From Saccharomonospora xinjiangensis XJ-54 (GTDB lineage: Bacteria; Actinomycetota; Actinomycetes; Mycobacteriales; Pseudonocardiaceae), in the NCBI RefSeq assembly GCF_000258175.1, contig NZ_JH636049.1:1961482-2025481 (forward strand): DNA of 64,000 nt, read 5' to 3'. Within the stretch, counting starts at the first letter, position 1. Every line of letters begins with the position of its first letter. Below, piece after piece: positions 28,671 through 37,851 of this stretch. The notes below the pieces were generated by a model. The model had not been told where the DNA came from. It searched no databases and worked only from the letters and a program-made list of their open reading frames with translations. A program made the translations under genes and the position numbers.

Positions 28671-29210
28671 TCAGTCGGACGTGAGCGATCCGGGGGTGTG
28701 CGGGCTCTCCGGCCGCACCAGGTGCTCGAAGGGCTTGAGGTTCGCCAGCGACTCGCCCCGGGAGACCCGCCAGTCCCACTCCTTGCGGATGGACGTCGCG
28801 AAGCCCAGCTCGAGCAGCGTGTTGAAATCACCGTCGGCGGCTTCGAGGACCTGACCGAGCACCTTGTCGAGTTCCGGCTCCGTGACGGCGTCAAGGCCGA
28901 ACCGGCCCACGAGGTAGATGTCCCCTGCCGAGTCGATGGTGTAGTGGACGCCGTAGAGCTTCGCGTTGCGGCGCAGCAGGAACCGGTAGACGTCCTCATG
29001 TGCCTCGTCGGGCCGCCTGCACACGAACGCCTCCACCGCGAGCGAGTGCTCCCTGGCGATCAACCAGCAGTTCGTCTGTAGCTTCCTCGTGCCGGGCAGG
29101 GTGACGAAGTACACGCCTTCCCTCCGCCGGTCGTAGTCGAGACCTGCCGCGTCCAACGTCGCCCTGACCAGGGCATCGACCCGCTTGCCTTGTTCGGAAA
29201 GCATGCTCAC
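28671..29210 (-). CDS. YbjN domain-containing protein
   Basis: 179 residues of the YbjN/type III secretion chaperone-like fold: [60 protein letters not shown]. Counterpart of Rv0487. The molecular function is unknown. GTG 29210 overlaps the mshA stop (GTGA, 29207-29210), so it is co-translated with mycothiol synthesis. Confidence 0.88.
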   Translation of the reverse strand: MSMLSEQGKRVDALVRATLDAAGLDYDRRREGVYFVTLPGTRKLQTNCWLIAREHSLAVEAFVCRRPDEAHEDVYRFLLRRNAKLYGVHYTIDSAGDIYLVGRFGLDAVTEPELDKVLGQVLEAADGDFNTLLELGFATSIRKEWDWRVSRGESLANLKPFEHLVRPESPHTPGSLTSD

Positions 29211-30502
29211 ACCGCCACCTCCAACGACGTCGCACTGAAGGCCCTCGTCGCCTCCGCGTAGGTGTCGAGCAGCGCCTCTGTCGTGCGCTCCCACGAGAAC
29301 CGTGCCGCATGGCGGCGAGCGCCGCGCGCCAGGGCTTCCCGCACTCCGGGGCGCAGCACGACTCCGGCGAGTGCGTCGGCCCAGTCGTCCGGCGAGTGAG
29401 TGGGCACCAGCACCCCTGACTCGCCGTCGGCGACGGCGACGGGAAGGCCTCCGACCCTGGCCGCCACCACGGGGGTACCGGTGGCCTGCGCTTCGAGCGC
29501 CACCAGCCCGAACGACTCGTTGTGGCTGGGCACCGCCACGACATCGGCGGCACGGTAGACGTTGACGAGGTCCTCGCCGCCCTGCGGCGGCAGGAACCTG
29601 ACGAGATCACCGATGCCGAGTTCGCCCGCGAGCTGCCGCAGCGACGTCGGCTGATCGAGACCGGTGCCGGAAGGACCGCCGGCCACGAGCACCACGAGCC
29701 GCCGTCGCAGCTCCGCGTCACGGCGCGCGAGCGCGGCGGCTGCGCGAAGGAGCACGTCGGGGGCCTTCAACGGCTGGATGCGGCCCGCGAACGCGAACAC
29801 CACCGCGTCGCCAGGCAATCCGAGCGCGGCCCTGGCCTCGGCCTTGCTGCCGGGGCGGAACCGGTCGAGGTCAACCCCTGGCGAGACCGTGCGAACGGCG
29901 CCGGGATCGGCGTCGTAGAGGCGCACGAGCTGATCCGCCTCCACGTCGGTGTTCACGACCAGCCGGTCGGCCTCGGCGACCACCTGTTCCTCGCCGATGA
30001 CCCGCGTTCGCGGCTCCGGGGTGTCGCCGTCGGCGAGCGCGGCGTTCTTCACCTTCGCGAGCGTGTGCGCCGTGTGCACCAGCGGCACGCCCCATCGTTC
30101 GCGGGCCAGCCAGCCGACCTGGCCGGACAGCCAGTAGTGCGAGTGAATCAGGTCATAGTGGCCCGGCTCCTGAAACGCCTCCGTACGCAATACACCCGAT
30201 GTGAAGGCGCAGAGCTGGGACGGCAACTCGCCACGGGTCAACGGCTCGAAAGGCCCTGCCTGGATGTGCCGGACGAGGACTCCCGGCGCGAGTTCCGCCA
30301 CCGGTGGTTGATCGGACGACGTCGCCCGCGTGAACACCTCGACGTTCGTTCCACGACGCGCCATCTCCACCGCCGTGTGGAAGATATAGACGTTCATGCC
30401 GCCCGCATCGTTCGTGCCGGGTTGTTCCAGCGGCGAGGTGTGTACGGACAGCACCGCGATCCGGCGCGGCCACGGGGCCGCCCGGTGCCGGGAGATCGTC
30501 AC
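29207..30502 (-). CDS. mshA: D-inositol-3-phosphate glycosyltransferase (mycothiol synthesis)
   Basis: GT4-family transferase moving GlcNAc from UDP-GlcNAc to inositol-3-phosphate, first step of mycothiol synthesis, and so diagnostic of actinomycetes. 431 residues. N-terminal acceptor site [29 protein letters not shown] in the middle, the C-terminal donor-site region [17 protein letters not shown], and the EX7E-type motif [19 protein letters not shown]. Confidence 0.96.
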   Translation of the reverse strand: MTISRHRAAPWPRRIAVLSVHTSPLEQPGTNDAGGMNVYIFHTAVEMARRGTNVEVFTRATSSDQPPVAELAPGVLVRHIQAGPFEPLTRGELPSQLCAFTSGVLRTEAFQEPGHYDLIHSHYWLSGQVGWLARERWGVPLVHTAHTLAKVKNAALADGDTPEPRTRVIGEEQVVAEADRLVVNTDVEADQLVRLYDADPGAVRTVSPGVDLDRFRPGSKAEARAALGLPGDAVVFAFAGRIQPLKAPDVLLRAAAALARRDAELRRRLVVLVAGGPSGTGLDQPTSLRQLAGELGIGDLVRFLPPQGGEDLVNVYRAADVVAVPSHNESFGLVALEAQATGTPVVAARVGGLPVAVADGESGVLVPTHSPDDWADALAGVVLRPGVREALARGARRHAARFSWERTTEALLDTYAEATRAFSATSLEVAV

Positions 30503-30535
30503 CGAATCACCTTTCTGCTCGGCCGGGACGCGCGT

Positions 30536-31363
30536 TCAGCGCTCTTCGAGGGCCTGTTCGGCGAAGGCTCGCAGCGTGGTGTCGAACTCGTCGGCGGCCT
30601 CGACGAACGGGAGATGGCCCACCCCTCGCAACCAACGCGCGGAAGCCCCCGCGATCTTCCCTGCCGTGTACTCGCCCGCCGTGACGTCCACGACGGCGTC
30701 GTCGGTGCCGTGGATCACGAGCGCGGGCACATCGACGGCGGCGAGCACGTCGGCGTTGCCGGCATCGCGGCGGAACAGCGCCGTGCGCACCGCCGGTGGC
30801 ACGGCGAGGCTCGCGCCGAGCAGTGCCTGCGACAGCGCGCCGGGGATCGGCCGGTGCGCCATCCCCTTGGCAAGCGAGGCGAGTGCGGGGAGCGCGACGT
30901 CGAGATCGTCCGACAGCGCGGCCGGCAGCGCGCCCACCATCGCGGGGCCGATCTTCCCGCCGGGGCGGCCCCTGCCGATCTCCGTGATGGCGCCCGCGAA
31001 GACGACGCCTGCCAGCCCTCGCGTGCCGTGGACGCGCAGGTAGTCGGCGATGACGAGACCGCCGTAGGACCAGCCGATCACGACCGCGTCGCCGCCCGCG
31101 AGGTCGAGCACGGCCGCGAGGTCGGCGGCCCAGGTCTCCGGATCGTCGTAGCCCGTCTCCGGCGCCTCGGATTCACCGTGTCCCCGCAGATCGGGCGCGA
31201 TCAGCCGGAATCGCTCGCGGAGTGCGGGGTCGGCGAACTGCGTGTCCCAGACCCGCGCCGACTGCGCCCAGCCGTGGACGAACACGAGCGCGGGACGATC
31301 CCGCTCACCGCCGATCCGAACCCCGATCCGGACACCCGACGCGCCGACGACCTCCGACCCCAT
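30536..31363 (-). CDS. Alpha/beta hydrolase
   Basis: 275 residues. ALVFVHGWAQSARVWD carries the oxyanion HG, the nucleophile elbow is VIGWSYGGLVIADYL (GWSYGG), the acid is in VIHGTDDAVVD, and the His is in GVGHLPFVEAADEF. The substrate is unknown. Start at ATG 31363; earlier in-frame GTG codons exist. Divergent from the SDR gene with 90 bp between starts. Confidence 0.87.
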   Translation of the reverse strand: MGSEVVGASGVRIGVRIGGERDRPALVFVHGWAQSARVWDTQFADPALRERFRLIAPDLRGHGESEAPETGYDDPETWAADLAAVLDLAGGDAVVIGWSYGGLVIADYLRVHGTRGLAGVVFAGAITEIGRGRPGGKIGPAMVGALPAALSDDLDVALPALASLAKGMAHRPIPGALSQALLGASLAVPPAVRTALFRRDAGNADVLAAVDVPALVIHGTDDAVVDVTAGEYTAGKIAGASARWLRGVGHLPFVEAADEFDTTLRAFAEQALEER

Positions 31364-31453
31364 CCGCCCCGTCAAATCCCTTCGCGAGAAACCGTTTCCC
31401 ACACCGCGAACCGCCGATGAGCACGCCAACACTACCTGGCAGCATCAGGCGTC

Positions 31454-32185
31454 ATGAACACCCGAACGGCAGTCATCACAGGAGCCAGCGCCGGCATCGG
31501 CGAGGCCACCGCACGCGCACTCGCCTCGGCGGGATTCCACGTCGTCCTCGGCGCGAGGCGGCTTGAGCGGCTGCGCCCGCTCGCCGAGGAGCTTTCGGGC
31601 ACCGCCCACCTGCTCGACGTCACCGACGCCGAGCAGGTGGCCTCCTTCGCCGAGCAGGTCCCGGAGTGCCACGTGCTGGTCAACAACGCCGGTGGCGCCA
31701 AGGGGCTCGACCGGATCGCCGATGCCGACGAGGAGCACTGGCGGTGGATGTGGCAGACGAACGTGCTCGGCACGCTGCGGGTCACCAAGGCGTTGCTGCC
31801 GAAGCTGCTCGCGTCGGGTGACGGGCACATCATCACCATCACCTCCATCGCTGGCCACGAGGTCTACGACGGCGGCGCGGGCTACACCTCCGCGAAACAC
31901 GCCCAGTCGGCACTGCACAGGACGCTGCGATCGGAACACCTCGGCGATCCGCTGCGGCTCACCGAGATCATCCCGGGGATGGTGGAGACCGACTTCTCCG
32001 TGAACCGGTTCGGCGGCGACACCGAGCGCGCGGCCAAGGTCTACGAGGGGCTCACGCCGCTGACCGCGGAGGACGTGGCCGACGTTGTCGCGTTCGCCGC
32101 GACCCGCCCCCCGCACGTCAATCTCGACCAGATCGTCCTCAAGCCGACGGCGCAGTACAGCGGCAGCCGCGTACACCGGCAGTAG
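31454..32185 (+). CDS. Short-chain dehydrogenase/reductase
   Basis: Classical SDR, 243 residues. NAD(P) motif TAVITGASAGIGEATARAL, NNAG in VLVNNAGGAKG, catalytic Ser in ITITSIAGHEVYDGG and YTSAK as the YxxxK motif. GARR after the second strand favours NADP. Similar to YdfG/Rv0484c-type enzymes. It ends 13 bp before the convergent murB stop. Confidence 0.92.
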   Translation: MNTRTAVITGASAGIGEATARALASAGFHVVLGARRLERLRPLAEELSGTAHLLDVTDAEQVASFAEQVPECHVLVNNAGGAKGLDRIADADEEHWRWMWQTNVLGTLRVTKALLPKLLASGDGHIITITSIAGHEVYDGGAGYTSAKHAQSALHRTLRSEHLGDPLRLTEIIPGMVETDFSVNRFGGDTERAAKVYEGLTPLTAEDVADVVAFAATRPPHVNLDQIVLKPTAQYSGSRVHRQ

Positions 32186-32198
32186 TCGCCTTGCGGTT

Positions 32199-33254
32199 TC
32201 AGAGCGCGCAGTTCACCAGCAGCGGTTCGGGCCGCAGTTCGACTCCGAACCGCTCGAACACGCCGTCGCGGACCTGCCTCGCCAACGCGAGCAGGTCGGC
32301 TGTGGTCGCCCCGCCCCTGTTGGTGAGCGCCAGCGTGTGCTTCGTGGACAGCGAGACCCGGCCTCCCGGGCCGGGGTGCCCCTTGGCGAACCCGGCCCGC
32401 TCGATGAGCCACGCGGCGGACAGCTTCACCCCGCCGTCGGCCGGATACGTCGGCACGGCCGCGTCGGCGCCGACCACGTCGGTGATCCGGGCGAGCACGT
32501 TCGGCACGTCGGGCTCGGCGACGATCGGGTTGGTGAAGAACGAACCCGCGCTCCAGGTGTCGTGGTCCCCGGCGTCGAGCACCATGCCCTTGCCCCTGCG
32601 CAGCGCGAGCACGGCCTCGCGGGCCTCGCTCGCCGGTACCCGCGCGCCGACGTGGGCGCCGAGCCTGCGCGCCAGTTCTGCGTAGCGGACGGGCGCGGAG
32701 AGGCCGTCGCCCGCGAGGCGGAACCGGACCGACAGCACGACGCCCGAGTCGGTGCCCTTGAGCACGCTCGTGCGGTAGGCGAAGCCGAGTTCGGCCGCCG
32801 TGACGGTCCTCACCTCGCGGGCCGCCCTGTCGTACAGCTCGATCGATTCGAGCACCTGGCTGATCTCGCACCCGTACGCGCCGACGTTCTGGATGGGCGT
32901 CGCGCCCGCACGGCCGGGGATGCCGGAGAGGCACTCCAGCCCGCCGAGCCCCGCCTCGACGGTGGCGCCGACGTAGGCGTCCCAGTCCTGCCCCGCCGCC
33001 ACCGTCGTGAAGTCGTCACTCCAGCCGCCGGTGGCGATGCGCACGACGGTGCCGTCGAAGCCCTCGTCGCCGACGACGAGGTTCGAGCCGCCGCCCACCA
33101 GCAGCACGGGCTCCCCCGCCTCGTCGAGCTTCCGCACGATGGCCACGAGTTCGTCGGTGGTCTCGGCCACGGCGAACCGGCGCGCGGGCCCGCCGAGCCG
33201 CAGGGTGGTGTGCTCACGCAGCCACGTCCGGCCGACCGTTTCGACAGTGCTCAC
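32199..33254 (-). CDS. murB: UDP-N-acetylenolpyruvoylglucosamine reductase
   Basis: FAD enzyme reducing UDP-GlcNAc-enolpyruvate to UDP-MurNAc in peptidoglycan synthesis. 351 residues. FAD motif VLLVGGGSNLVVGDEGFDG, GIPGRAGATPIQNVGAYG, Arg in YRTSVLKG, proton-donor Ser in SAGSFFTNPIV, and Glu in LIERAGFAKG. GTG 33254 is 25 bp from the divergent DUF2505-like gene. Confidence 0.96.
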   Translation of the reverse strand: MSTVETVGRTWLREHTTLRLGGPARRFAVAETTDELVAIVRKLDEAGEPVLLVGGGSNLVVGDEGFDGTVVRIATGGWSDDFTTVAAGQDWDAYVGATVEAGLGGLECLSGIPGRAGATPIQNVGAYGCEISQVLESIELYDRAAREVRTVTAAELGFAYRTSVLKGTDSGVVLSVRFRLAGDGLSAPVRYAELARRLGAHVGARVPASEAREAVLALRRGKGMVLDAGDHDTWSAGSFFTNPIVAEPDVPNVLARITDVVGADAAVPTYPADGGVKLSAAWLIERAGFAKGHPGPGGRVSLSTKHTLALTNRGGATTADLLALARQVRDGVFERFGVELRPEPLLVNCAL

Positions 33255-33279
33255 GACCTCAGACGGTACTGTCCCCGGC

Positions 33280-33774
33280 ATGGCGACCCGTATCGACCAC
33301 CGGGCGACGTTCACGAGCGGCGCCGAGGATGCCTACGCCGCGCAGACCGAGGAGCAGGCGCTGCTGGCACGGCTTGAGCTGGTCGGGGGCGAACACGCCG
33401 AGCTGCGTGACCACCAGGTGACCGAACACGGCGCCAGGTACACGCTGTTGCAGGCCGTCCCCTCCGACAAGCTGCCCTCTCTCGTGCGCACCCTCCGTTC
33501 GGGCGATCTCACCGTGCGGCGCACGCACGTGTGGAACCGGGAGGGCGATCGGTTCACGGGCACGGTCACGGTGGAGGTCGCCGACATCCCCGGCCGGATC
33601 ACCGCGGACGTCGAACTGGTGCCGAGTGGCGCGGGGTCCGTCCAGACCACGCGCGGCGAGGTGTCCGTCAGGGTGCCCTTCGTCGGCGGCAAGATCGAGA
33701 GTTTCGTCGTGGACCAGGTGACACGGCTGCTGGAGTCCGAGGCGCGCGCCACGGAGCAATGGCTGGCGCGCTGA
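33280..33774 (+). CDS. DUF2505-like START-fold protein
   Basis: 164 residues. The pattern RIDHRATFTSGAEDAYAAQ, then alternating strands (VRRTHVWNREGDRFTGTVTVEV) and a final helix (VDQVTRLLESEARATEQW), resembles the actinobacterial DUF2505 family with an SRPBCC-like lipid-binding fold. Function unknown. Counterpart of Rv0481c next to murB. Its last 16 bp overlap the methyltransferase gene. Confidence 0.85.
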   Translation: MATRIDHRATFTSGAEDAYAAQTEEQALLARLELVGGEHAELRDHQVTEHGARYTLLQAVPSDKLPSLVRTLRSGDLTVRRTHVWNREGDRFTGTVTVEVADIPGRITADVELVPSGAGSVQTTRGEVSVRVPFVGGKIESFVVDQVTRLLESEARATEQWLAR

Positions 33775-34553
33775 AGCCGGTCGGCTCGCCGACACGAGGC
33801 ACCACCAACCCCAACCGGCTCCGCAGGATCGACCGCTGGATGGTGTCGGAGCCGCTGGTGCGCGGCGCGCTGTCCGCCGGGGAGCAGCCGCTCGTCGTCG
33901 ATCTCGGCTACGGCGCATCGCCCGTGACCACGGTGGAGCTCGCGCGGCGGCTGGCTGTCGTGCGGCCGGGCGTGCGGGTGCTGGGACTGGAACTCGACCC
34001 TGACCGGGTGGCGGCGGGGAAAGCTGTGGCGGAGCCTCCCCTGCTCGATTTCCGCAGGGGAGGGTTCGAGCTCGCCGGTACGCGGCCCGCCGTGGTGCGC
34101 GCCTTCAACGTGCTCCGGCAGTACGCCGAGGAGGACGTCGTGCCGTCGTGGGAGGCGATGCTGTCGGGCATCGCGCCGGGTGGTGTGCTCGTCGAGGGCA
34201 CCTGCGACGAGATCGGCAGGCTCTGCGCGTGGGTCACGCTCACCCACGACGGCCCCCGAACCCTCACACTGGCCTGCCGGACGGCGAGCCTGGAGCGTCC
34301 GTCCACTTTGGCGCAACGCCTGCCGAAGGCCCTCATCCACCGCAACGTCGAGGGCGAACCCGTGCACGTGCTGATGTCCGCTCTGGACTCCTGCTGGGCC
34401 GCTGCGGCTCCCTACGGCGCTTTCGGGCAGCGCGCCAGGTGGACGGAGACGGTGCGGCTGCTCGCCGAGCGGGGGTGGCCGGTGCTCGGCAGGCGCGACC
34501 GCTGGCGGCTCGGTGAGCTGACGCTGCCGTGGCACGCCGTGTCGGGGCACTGA
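33759..34553 (+). CDS. Class I SAM-dependent methyltransferase-like protein
   Basis: 264 residues. SAM motif I is LVVDLGYGASPVTTVELARRL, with VRVLGLELDPDRV as motif II and VVRAFNVLRQYAEEDV further on. The substrate is unknown. ATG 33759 overlaps the previous gene by 16 bp. Confidence 0.82.
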   Translation: MAGALKPVGSPTRGTTNPNRLRRIDRWMVSEPLVRGALSAGEQPLVVDLGYGASPVTTVELARRLAVVRPGVRVLGLELDPDRVAAGKAVAEPPLLDFRRGGFELAGTRPAVVRAFNVLRQYAEEDVVPSWEAMLSGIAPGGVLVEGTCDEIGRLCAWVTLTHDGPRTLTLACRTASLERPSTLAQRLPKALIHRNVEGEPVHVLMSALDSCWAAAAPYGAFGQRARWTETVRLLAERGWPVLGRRDRWRLGELTLPWHAVSGH

Positions 34554-34702
34554 CTCCACCAGACGACGTAGGGGGCACCGGTAAGGGTCGTCGCGAAGTC
34601 GGTGCGGGCAGCCCTGAGTTCTCCCGGAAATGTCTCTCGCGGCCTTCCCCGTGATGTCCGGCACGCGCCAGTCTCGGCGAGGTCCGACGACAAGGAGACC
34701 TC

Positions 34703-35536
34703 ATGAGCGCGGGGATGAGCACGATGACAAGCGCGATGACAAGCGCGATGACAAGCGCGGCGACGAGCGCGGCGACGAGCGCGACGACGAGCGCGGCCCC
34801 TCCACGCACCTACACGACCTCGATAGCCCACACCCCCGGCCAGATCCGAGCGGCACAGCGGCTGCGCCACCGGGTCTTCGTCGGCGAACTCGGGGCCCGG
34901 CCGTCCTCTTCGGACGCCCACGATCCCGGGCTCGAAGCCGACGACCTCGACCGGTACTGCGACCACCTGCTCATCACCGAGACCTCGACCGGTGAGGCCG
35001 TCGGGACCTACCGGCTCCTGCCACCTGGGCGGGGCGACACGCTGTACTCGGCTGGGGAGTTCGATCTCACGGCACTGCGTCCCCTGCGCGACGCGACGGT
35101 GGAGGCAGGCCGATCCTGCGTTCATCCCGACCACCGCAACGGCACCGTCATCACCCTCATGTGGGCGGCGCTCGCGCGCTACACGCTGCTGTCCGGTCAC
35201 CGGTACCTCGCGGGGTGCGCCTCGGTTCCGCTGAGCGACGGCGGCACCTCGGCCGCCGACACCTGGCGGCTCGTGCGGCAGCGCTACCTCGCCCCCAAAC
35301 CGTGGCGGGTGCGACCACACCGGCCGTGGCAGGTCGAGCACGTGTCCGATGAGGGACCGGTGTCCCACAACGGCGTCCCACCGCTGCTGCGCGGCTACCT
35401 GCGGCTGGGCGCGTGGGTGTGCGGGCCGCCTGCCCACGACCCGGAGTTCGATGTCGCGGACTTCTTCGTCCTGCTGCCGCTCGACCGGATCGACGACCGT
35501 TACCTGCGCCGCTTCCTCGGCGAGGATCGGCGATGA
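34703..35536 (+). CDS. OlsB-like N-acyltransferase (GNAT, Acetyltransf_5 type)
   Basis: 277 residues. After a 35-residue tail the fold starts at QIRAAQRLRHRVFVGELGA, with the signature AHDPGLEADDLDRYCDHLLI and AVGTYRLLPP. This is typical of ornithine-acyl-ACP N-acyltransferases, which make lyso-ornithine lipid. The tail is encoded by 12-bp tandem repeats (MTSAMTSAMTSAATSAATSA). AAGGAG at 34692-34697 supports ATG 34703, but several in-frame ATGs follow. Overlaps plsC-like by ATGA. Confidence 0.8.
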   Translation: MSAGMSTMTSAMTSAMTSAATSAATSATTSAAPPRTYTTSIAHTPGQIRAAQRLRHRVFVGELGARPSSSDAHDPGLEADDLDRYCDHLLITETSTGEAVGTYRLLPPGRGDTLYSAGEFDLTALRPLRDATVEAGRSCVHPDHRNGTVITLMWAALARYTLLSGHRYLAGCASVPLSDGGTSAADTWRLVRQRYLAPKPWRVRPHRPWQVEHVSDEGPVSHNGVPPLLRGYLRLGAWVCGPPAHDPEFDVADFFVLLPLDRIDDRYLRRFLGEDRR

Positions 35537-36312
35537 ACCCCTACCGCGCGTACTCGCCGTGTACCCCGGCAGGCTGTGTGCGGCACGGTGTTCCGCCGGT
35601 TCCGGCTTCGGTGACGGCCCGCAGGGTCGCCGCGCTCGTGCGCGCGCTCGGCGGCGGAGGCCCCCTGCCGGTGCGGGCGGCAGATGTGCTCGCGGCCCTC
35701 GGTGTGACCATCGACGTCACAGGGGTCGCGGGGGCGGCACCCGCGCCCGCACTCAGCGAACCCGGCCCCGTCGGCACCCTGATCGTCGCCAACCACCGTT
35801 CGTGGCTGGACATCGTGGGCCTGCTCGCGATCGAACCGGTGGCGTTCCTCGCCAAACGCGAGGTCGAGAGCTGGCCGTGGGTGTCCTCGATCGCGAGCAG
35901 GCACGGCACGGTTTTCGTTGACCGCTGGGCGCTGCGAACACTGCCGGAAGCCGTCGCCGCCGTGGCAGACCGGCTCCGTTCCGGCCGCTCTGTGGTCGTG
36001 TTCCCCGAGGCCACCACCTTCTGTTCGGACAAGGGAGGGCGATTCCGGCCCGCGGCGTTCCAGGCCGCGCTCGACGCCGGCGCGCCCATCCGGCCGGTTT
36101 CGCTGTCGTACCGCCAATGCGGGCGCGAGAGCACCGTGCCCGCGTTCGTGGGTGACGACACGCTCGCACGCTCGATGGCGCGCGTGCTGAGAGCGGACGA
36201 TCTCTCACTTCGCGTGCGCCTCCATCCCGCGCTGGAACCCGTGGGTGATCGCCGGGAGCTCGCCTGTCAGGCCCAACGCGCCGTGACGAGCGGGGAGCGC
36301 GTGGATGTTTGA
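35533..36312 (+). CDS. PlsC-family acyltransferase (OlsA-like)
   Basis: 259 residues. The HX4D motif is in LIVANHRSWLDIVGLLA, with FLAKREVESWPWV, the substrate motif VVVFPEATTFCSDKGGRFRP and GAPIRPVSLSYRQCG. Its position directly after an OlsB-like gene suggests O-acylation of lyso-ornithine lipid; lysophosphatidate acylation is the alternative. It overlaps both neighbours by a few bases. Confidence 0.83.
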   Translation: MNPYRAYSPCTPAGCVRHGVPPVPASVTARRVAALVRALGGGGPLPVRAADVLAALGVTIDVTGVAGAAPAPALSEPGPVGTLIVANHRSWLDIVGLLAIEPVAFLAKREVESWPWVSSIASRHGTVFVDRWALRTLPEAVAAVADRLRSGRSVVVFPEATTFCSDKGGRFRPAAFQAALDAGAPIRPVSLSYRQCGRESTVPAFVGDDTLARSMARVLRADDLSLRVRLHPALEPVGDRRELACQAQRAVTSGERVDV

Positions 36313-37135
36313 GTGGCTCGACAGCCTCATGACGAACCTGGCCGGGCTGACCGGCTCGCCGTGGTTGTGGGTGGTCGTGTTCGCGGTCGCCGCGCTCGAC
36401 GCGCTGGCGCCGTTCATGCCGAGCGAGGGCACGGTGATGGCCGTCGCCGTGCTACTCGGCCCCGACCCGGCCGCGCTGGCGCTGCTCGCCGTCGTCGCGG
36501 CGGGTGGCGCACTCGCAGGGGACGTGGCCGGTCACGGCATCGGGAGGCTCGCGGGTCCGCGCACACTCCAGCGGGTGCTGGGCAGGGACAAGGGCAGGCG
36601 CCGCTACGAATGGGCGAAAGCCGCGATCCACCGGCACGCGACCGCTGTGGTCATCGCCGCCCGGTACGTTCCCGGAGGCCGCGTGGCCGCGGGCCTCGCC
36701 ACCGGGAGCGTCGGCTTCCCGCTCAGACGGTTCGTCGCGCTCGACGCCGTCGGCGCGGCCGTGTGGGCCTGCTACGCCGTCGTCGTGGGCAGCGTCGCGG
36801 GCGCCGCGTTCTCGGCCCCCGCCGTGGCGATGCTGGTCGCGATCGGCACCGGGTTCGTCGCGGTGGGCGTCGCGGAAGTCGTCCGGCGGGTTTTGTCGGC
36901 CCGCGACGTCTCCCACGTCACGAATCACCGGCCCACCGGGCTCGGCCCCACCATGACCAGCGATAATGGCAACCCGTGCAGGAACGCCAGTACGTCATCA
37001 CCTTCGGTTGCCCCGACCGCAAGGGCATCGTCTCCCGGATCTCGTCCTTCCTCGCCGAGATCGGAGGGTGGATCGTCGAGGCCGCCTACCACACCGACCC
37101 CGACACGGGCTGGTTCTTCACCCGGCAGGCGGTGA
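36305..37135 (+). CDS. DedA family membrane protein with tail overlapping purU
   Basis: 276 residues. The DedA core runs to about residue 205: DALAPFMPSEGTVMAVAVLLG, AGHGIGRLAG, AARYVPGGRVAAGLATG and three or more hydrophobic helices. The last 55 or so residues (Ser/Pro/Arg-rich, PSVAPTARASSPGSRPSS) are encoded in another frame of purU, an overlap of 160 bp. The tail does not look like a conserved domain. Possibly a phospholipid flippase-type transporter, fitting the preceding lipid genes. Confidence 0.82.
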   Translation: MFEWLDSLMTNLAGLTGSPWLWVVVFAVAALDALAPFMPSEGTVMAVAVLLGPDPAALALLAVVAAGGALAGDVAGHGIGRLAGPRTLQRVLGRDKGRRRYEWAKAAIHRHATAVVIAARYVPGGRVAAGLATGSVGFPLRRFVALDAVGAAVWACYAVVVGSVAGAAFSAPAVAMLVAIGTGFVAVGVAEVVRRVLSARDVSHVTNHRPTGLGPTMTSDNGNPCRNASTSSPSVAPTARASSPGSRPSSPRSEGGSSRPPTTPTPTRAGSSPGRR

Positions 37136-37851
37136 GGGCGGAGTCCGTCCCTTTCGACGTCGATGAGCTGCGTGCCCGGTTCGCGGGCGTGGCCCGGTCG
37201 CTCGGCGAGGAGACCGACTGGAGCGTTGCCGACACCGGCGAACGCCGCCGCGTCGTGATCCTGGTGTCCAAGGACGGCCACTGCCTTTACGACCTGCTGG
37301 GCAGGGTGGCGTCCGGCGAACTCGACGCCGACGTCAGGGCCGTGATCGGCAACCACGACGTGCTGGCCGACATCACCCGCGCACACGGCATCCCGTTCCA
37401 TCACGTGCCGTTCGACCGCGACGGCGGGGAGGGCACAGACAACACCGCCGCGTTCGCTGAGATCGCGAAGCTCGTGGACGAGCACGACCCGCACGCCGTG
37501 GTGCTGGCCCGGTTCATGCGCATCCTGCCGCCCGAGCTGTGCGAGGCATGGGCAGGCAGGGCGATCAACATCCACCACAGCTTCCTGCCGTCGTTCATCG
37601 GCGCGCGCCCCTACCACCAGGCATACGCGAGAGGCGTCAAACTCGTGGGCGCCACCTGCCACTACGTGACGGCGGACCTCGACGCGGGGCCGATCATCGA
37701 GCAGGACGTCATCAGGGTGGACCACCGCGACACCGTGTCCGACATGGTGCGCAAGGGCCGCGACATCGAGAAGGTCACTCTCGCGCGCGGTCTCCGGTGG
37801 CACCTAGAGAGCCGCGTGCTCGTGCACGGGAACCGCACCGTCGTCTTCTGA
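36976..37851 (+). CDS. purU: Formyltetrahydrofolate deformylase
   Basis: Hydrolyses 10-formyl-THF to formate and THF. 291 residues. The N-terminal ACT-like domain is YVITFGCPDRKGIVSRISSF and the catalytic half is INIHHSFLPSFIGARPYHQA plus GATCHYVTADLDAGPIIEQD, with the Asn-His-Asp triad. GTG 36976. In this window it may influence the formyl-THF pool used by the siderophore formyltransferase (inference). The 3' end overlaps the convergent fepC-like gene by 48 bp. Confidence 0.96.
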   Translation: MQERQYVITFGCPDRKGIVSRISSFLAEIGGWIVEAAYHTDPDTGWFFTRQAVRAESVPFDVDELRARFAGVARSLGEETDWSVADTGERRRVVILVSKDGHCLYDLLGRVASGELDADVRAVIGNHDVLADITRAHGIPFHHVPFDRDGGEGTDNTAAFAEIAKLVDEHDPHAVVLARFMRILPPELCEAWAGRAINIHHSFLPSFIGARPYHQAYARGVKLVGATCHYVTADLDAGPIIEQDVIRVDHRDTVSDMVRKGRDIEKVTLARGLRWHLESRVLVHGNRTVVF

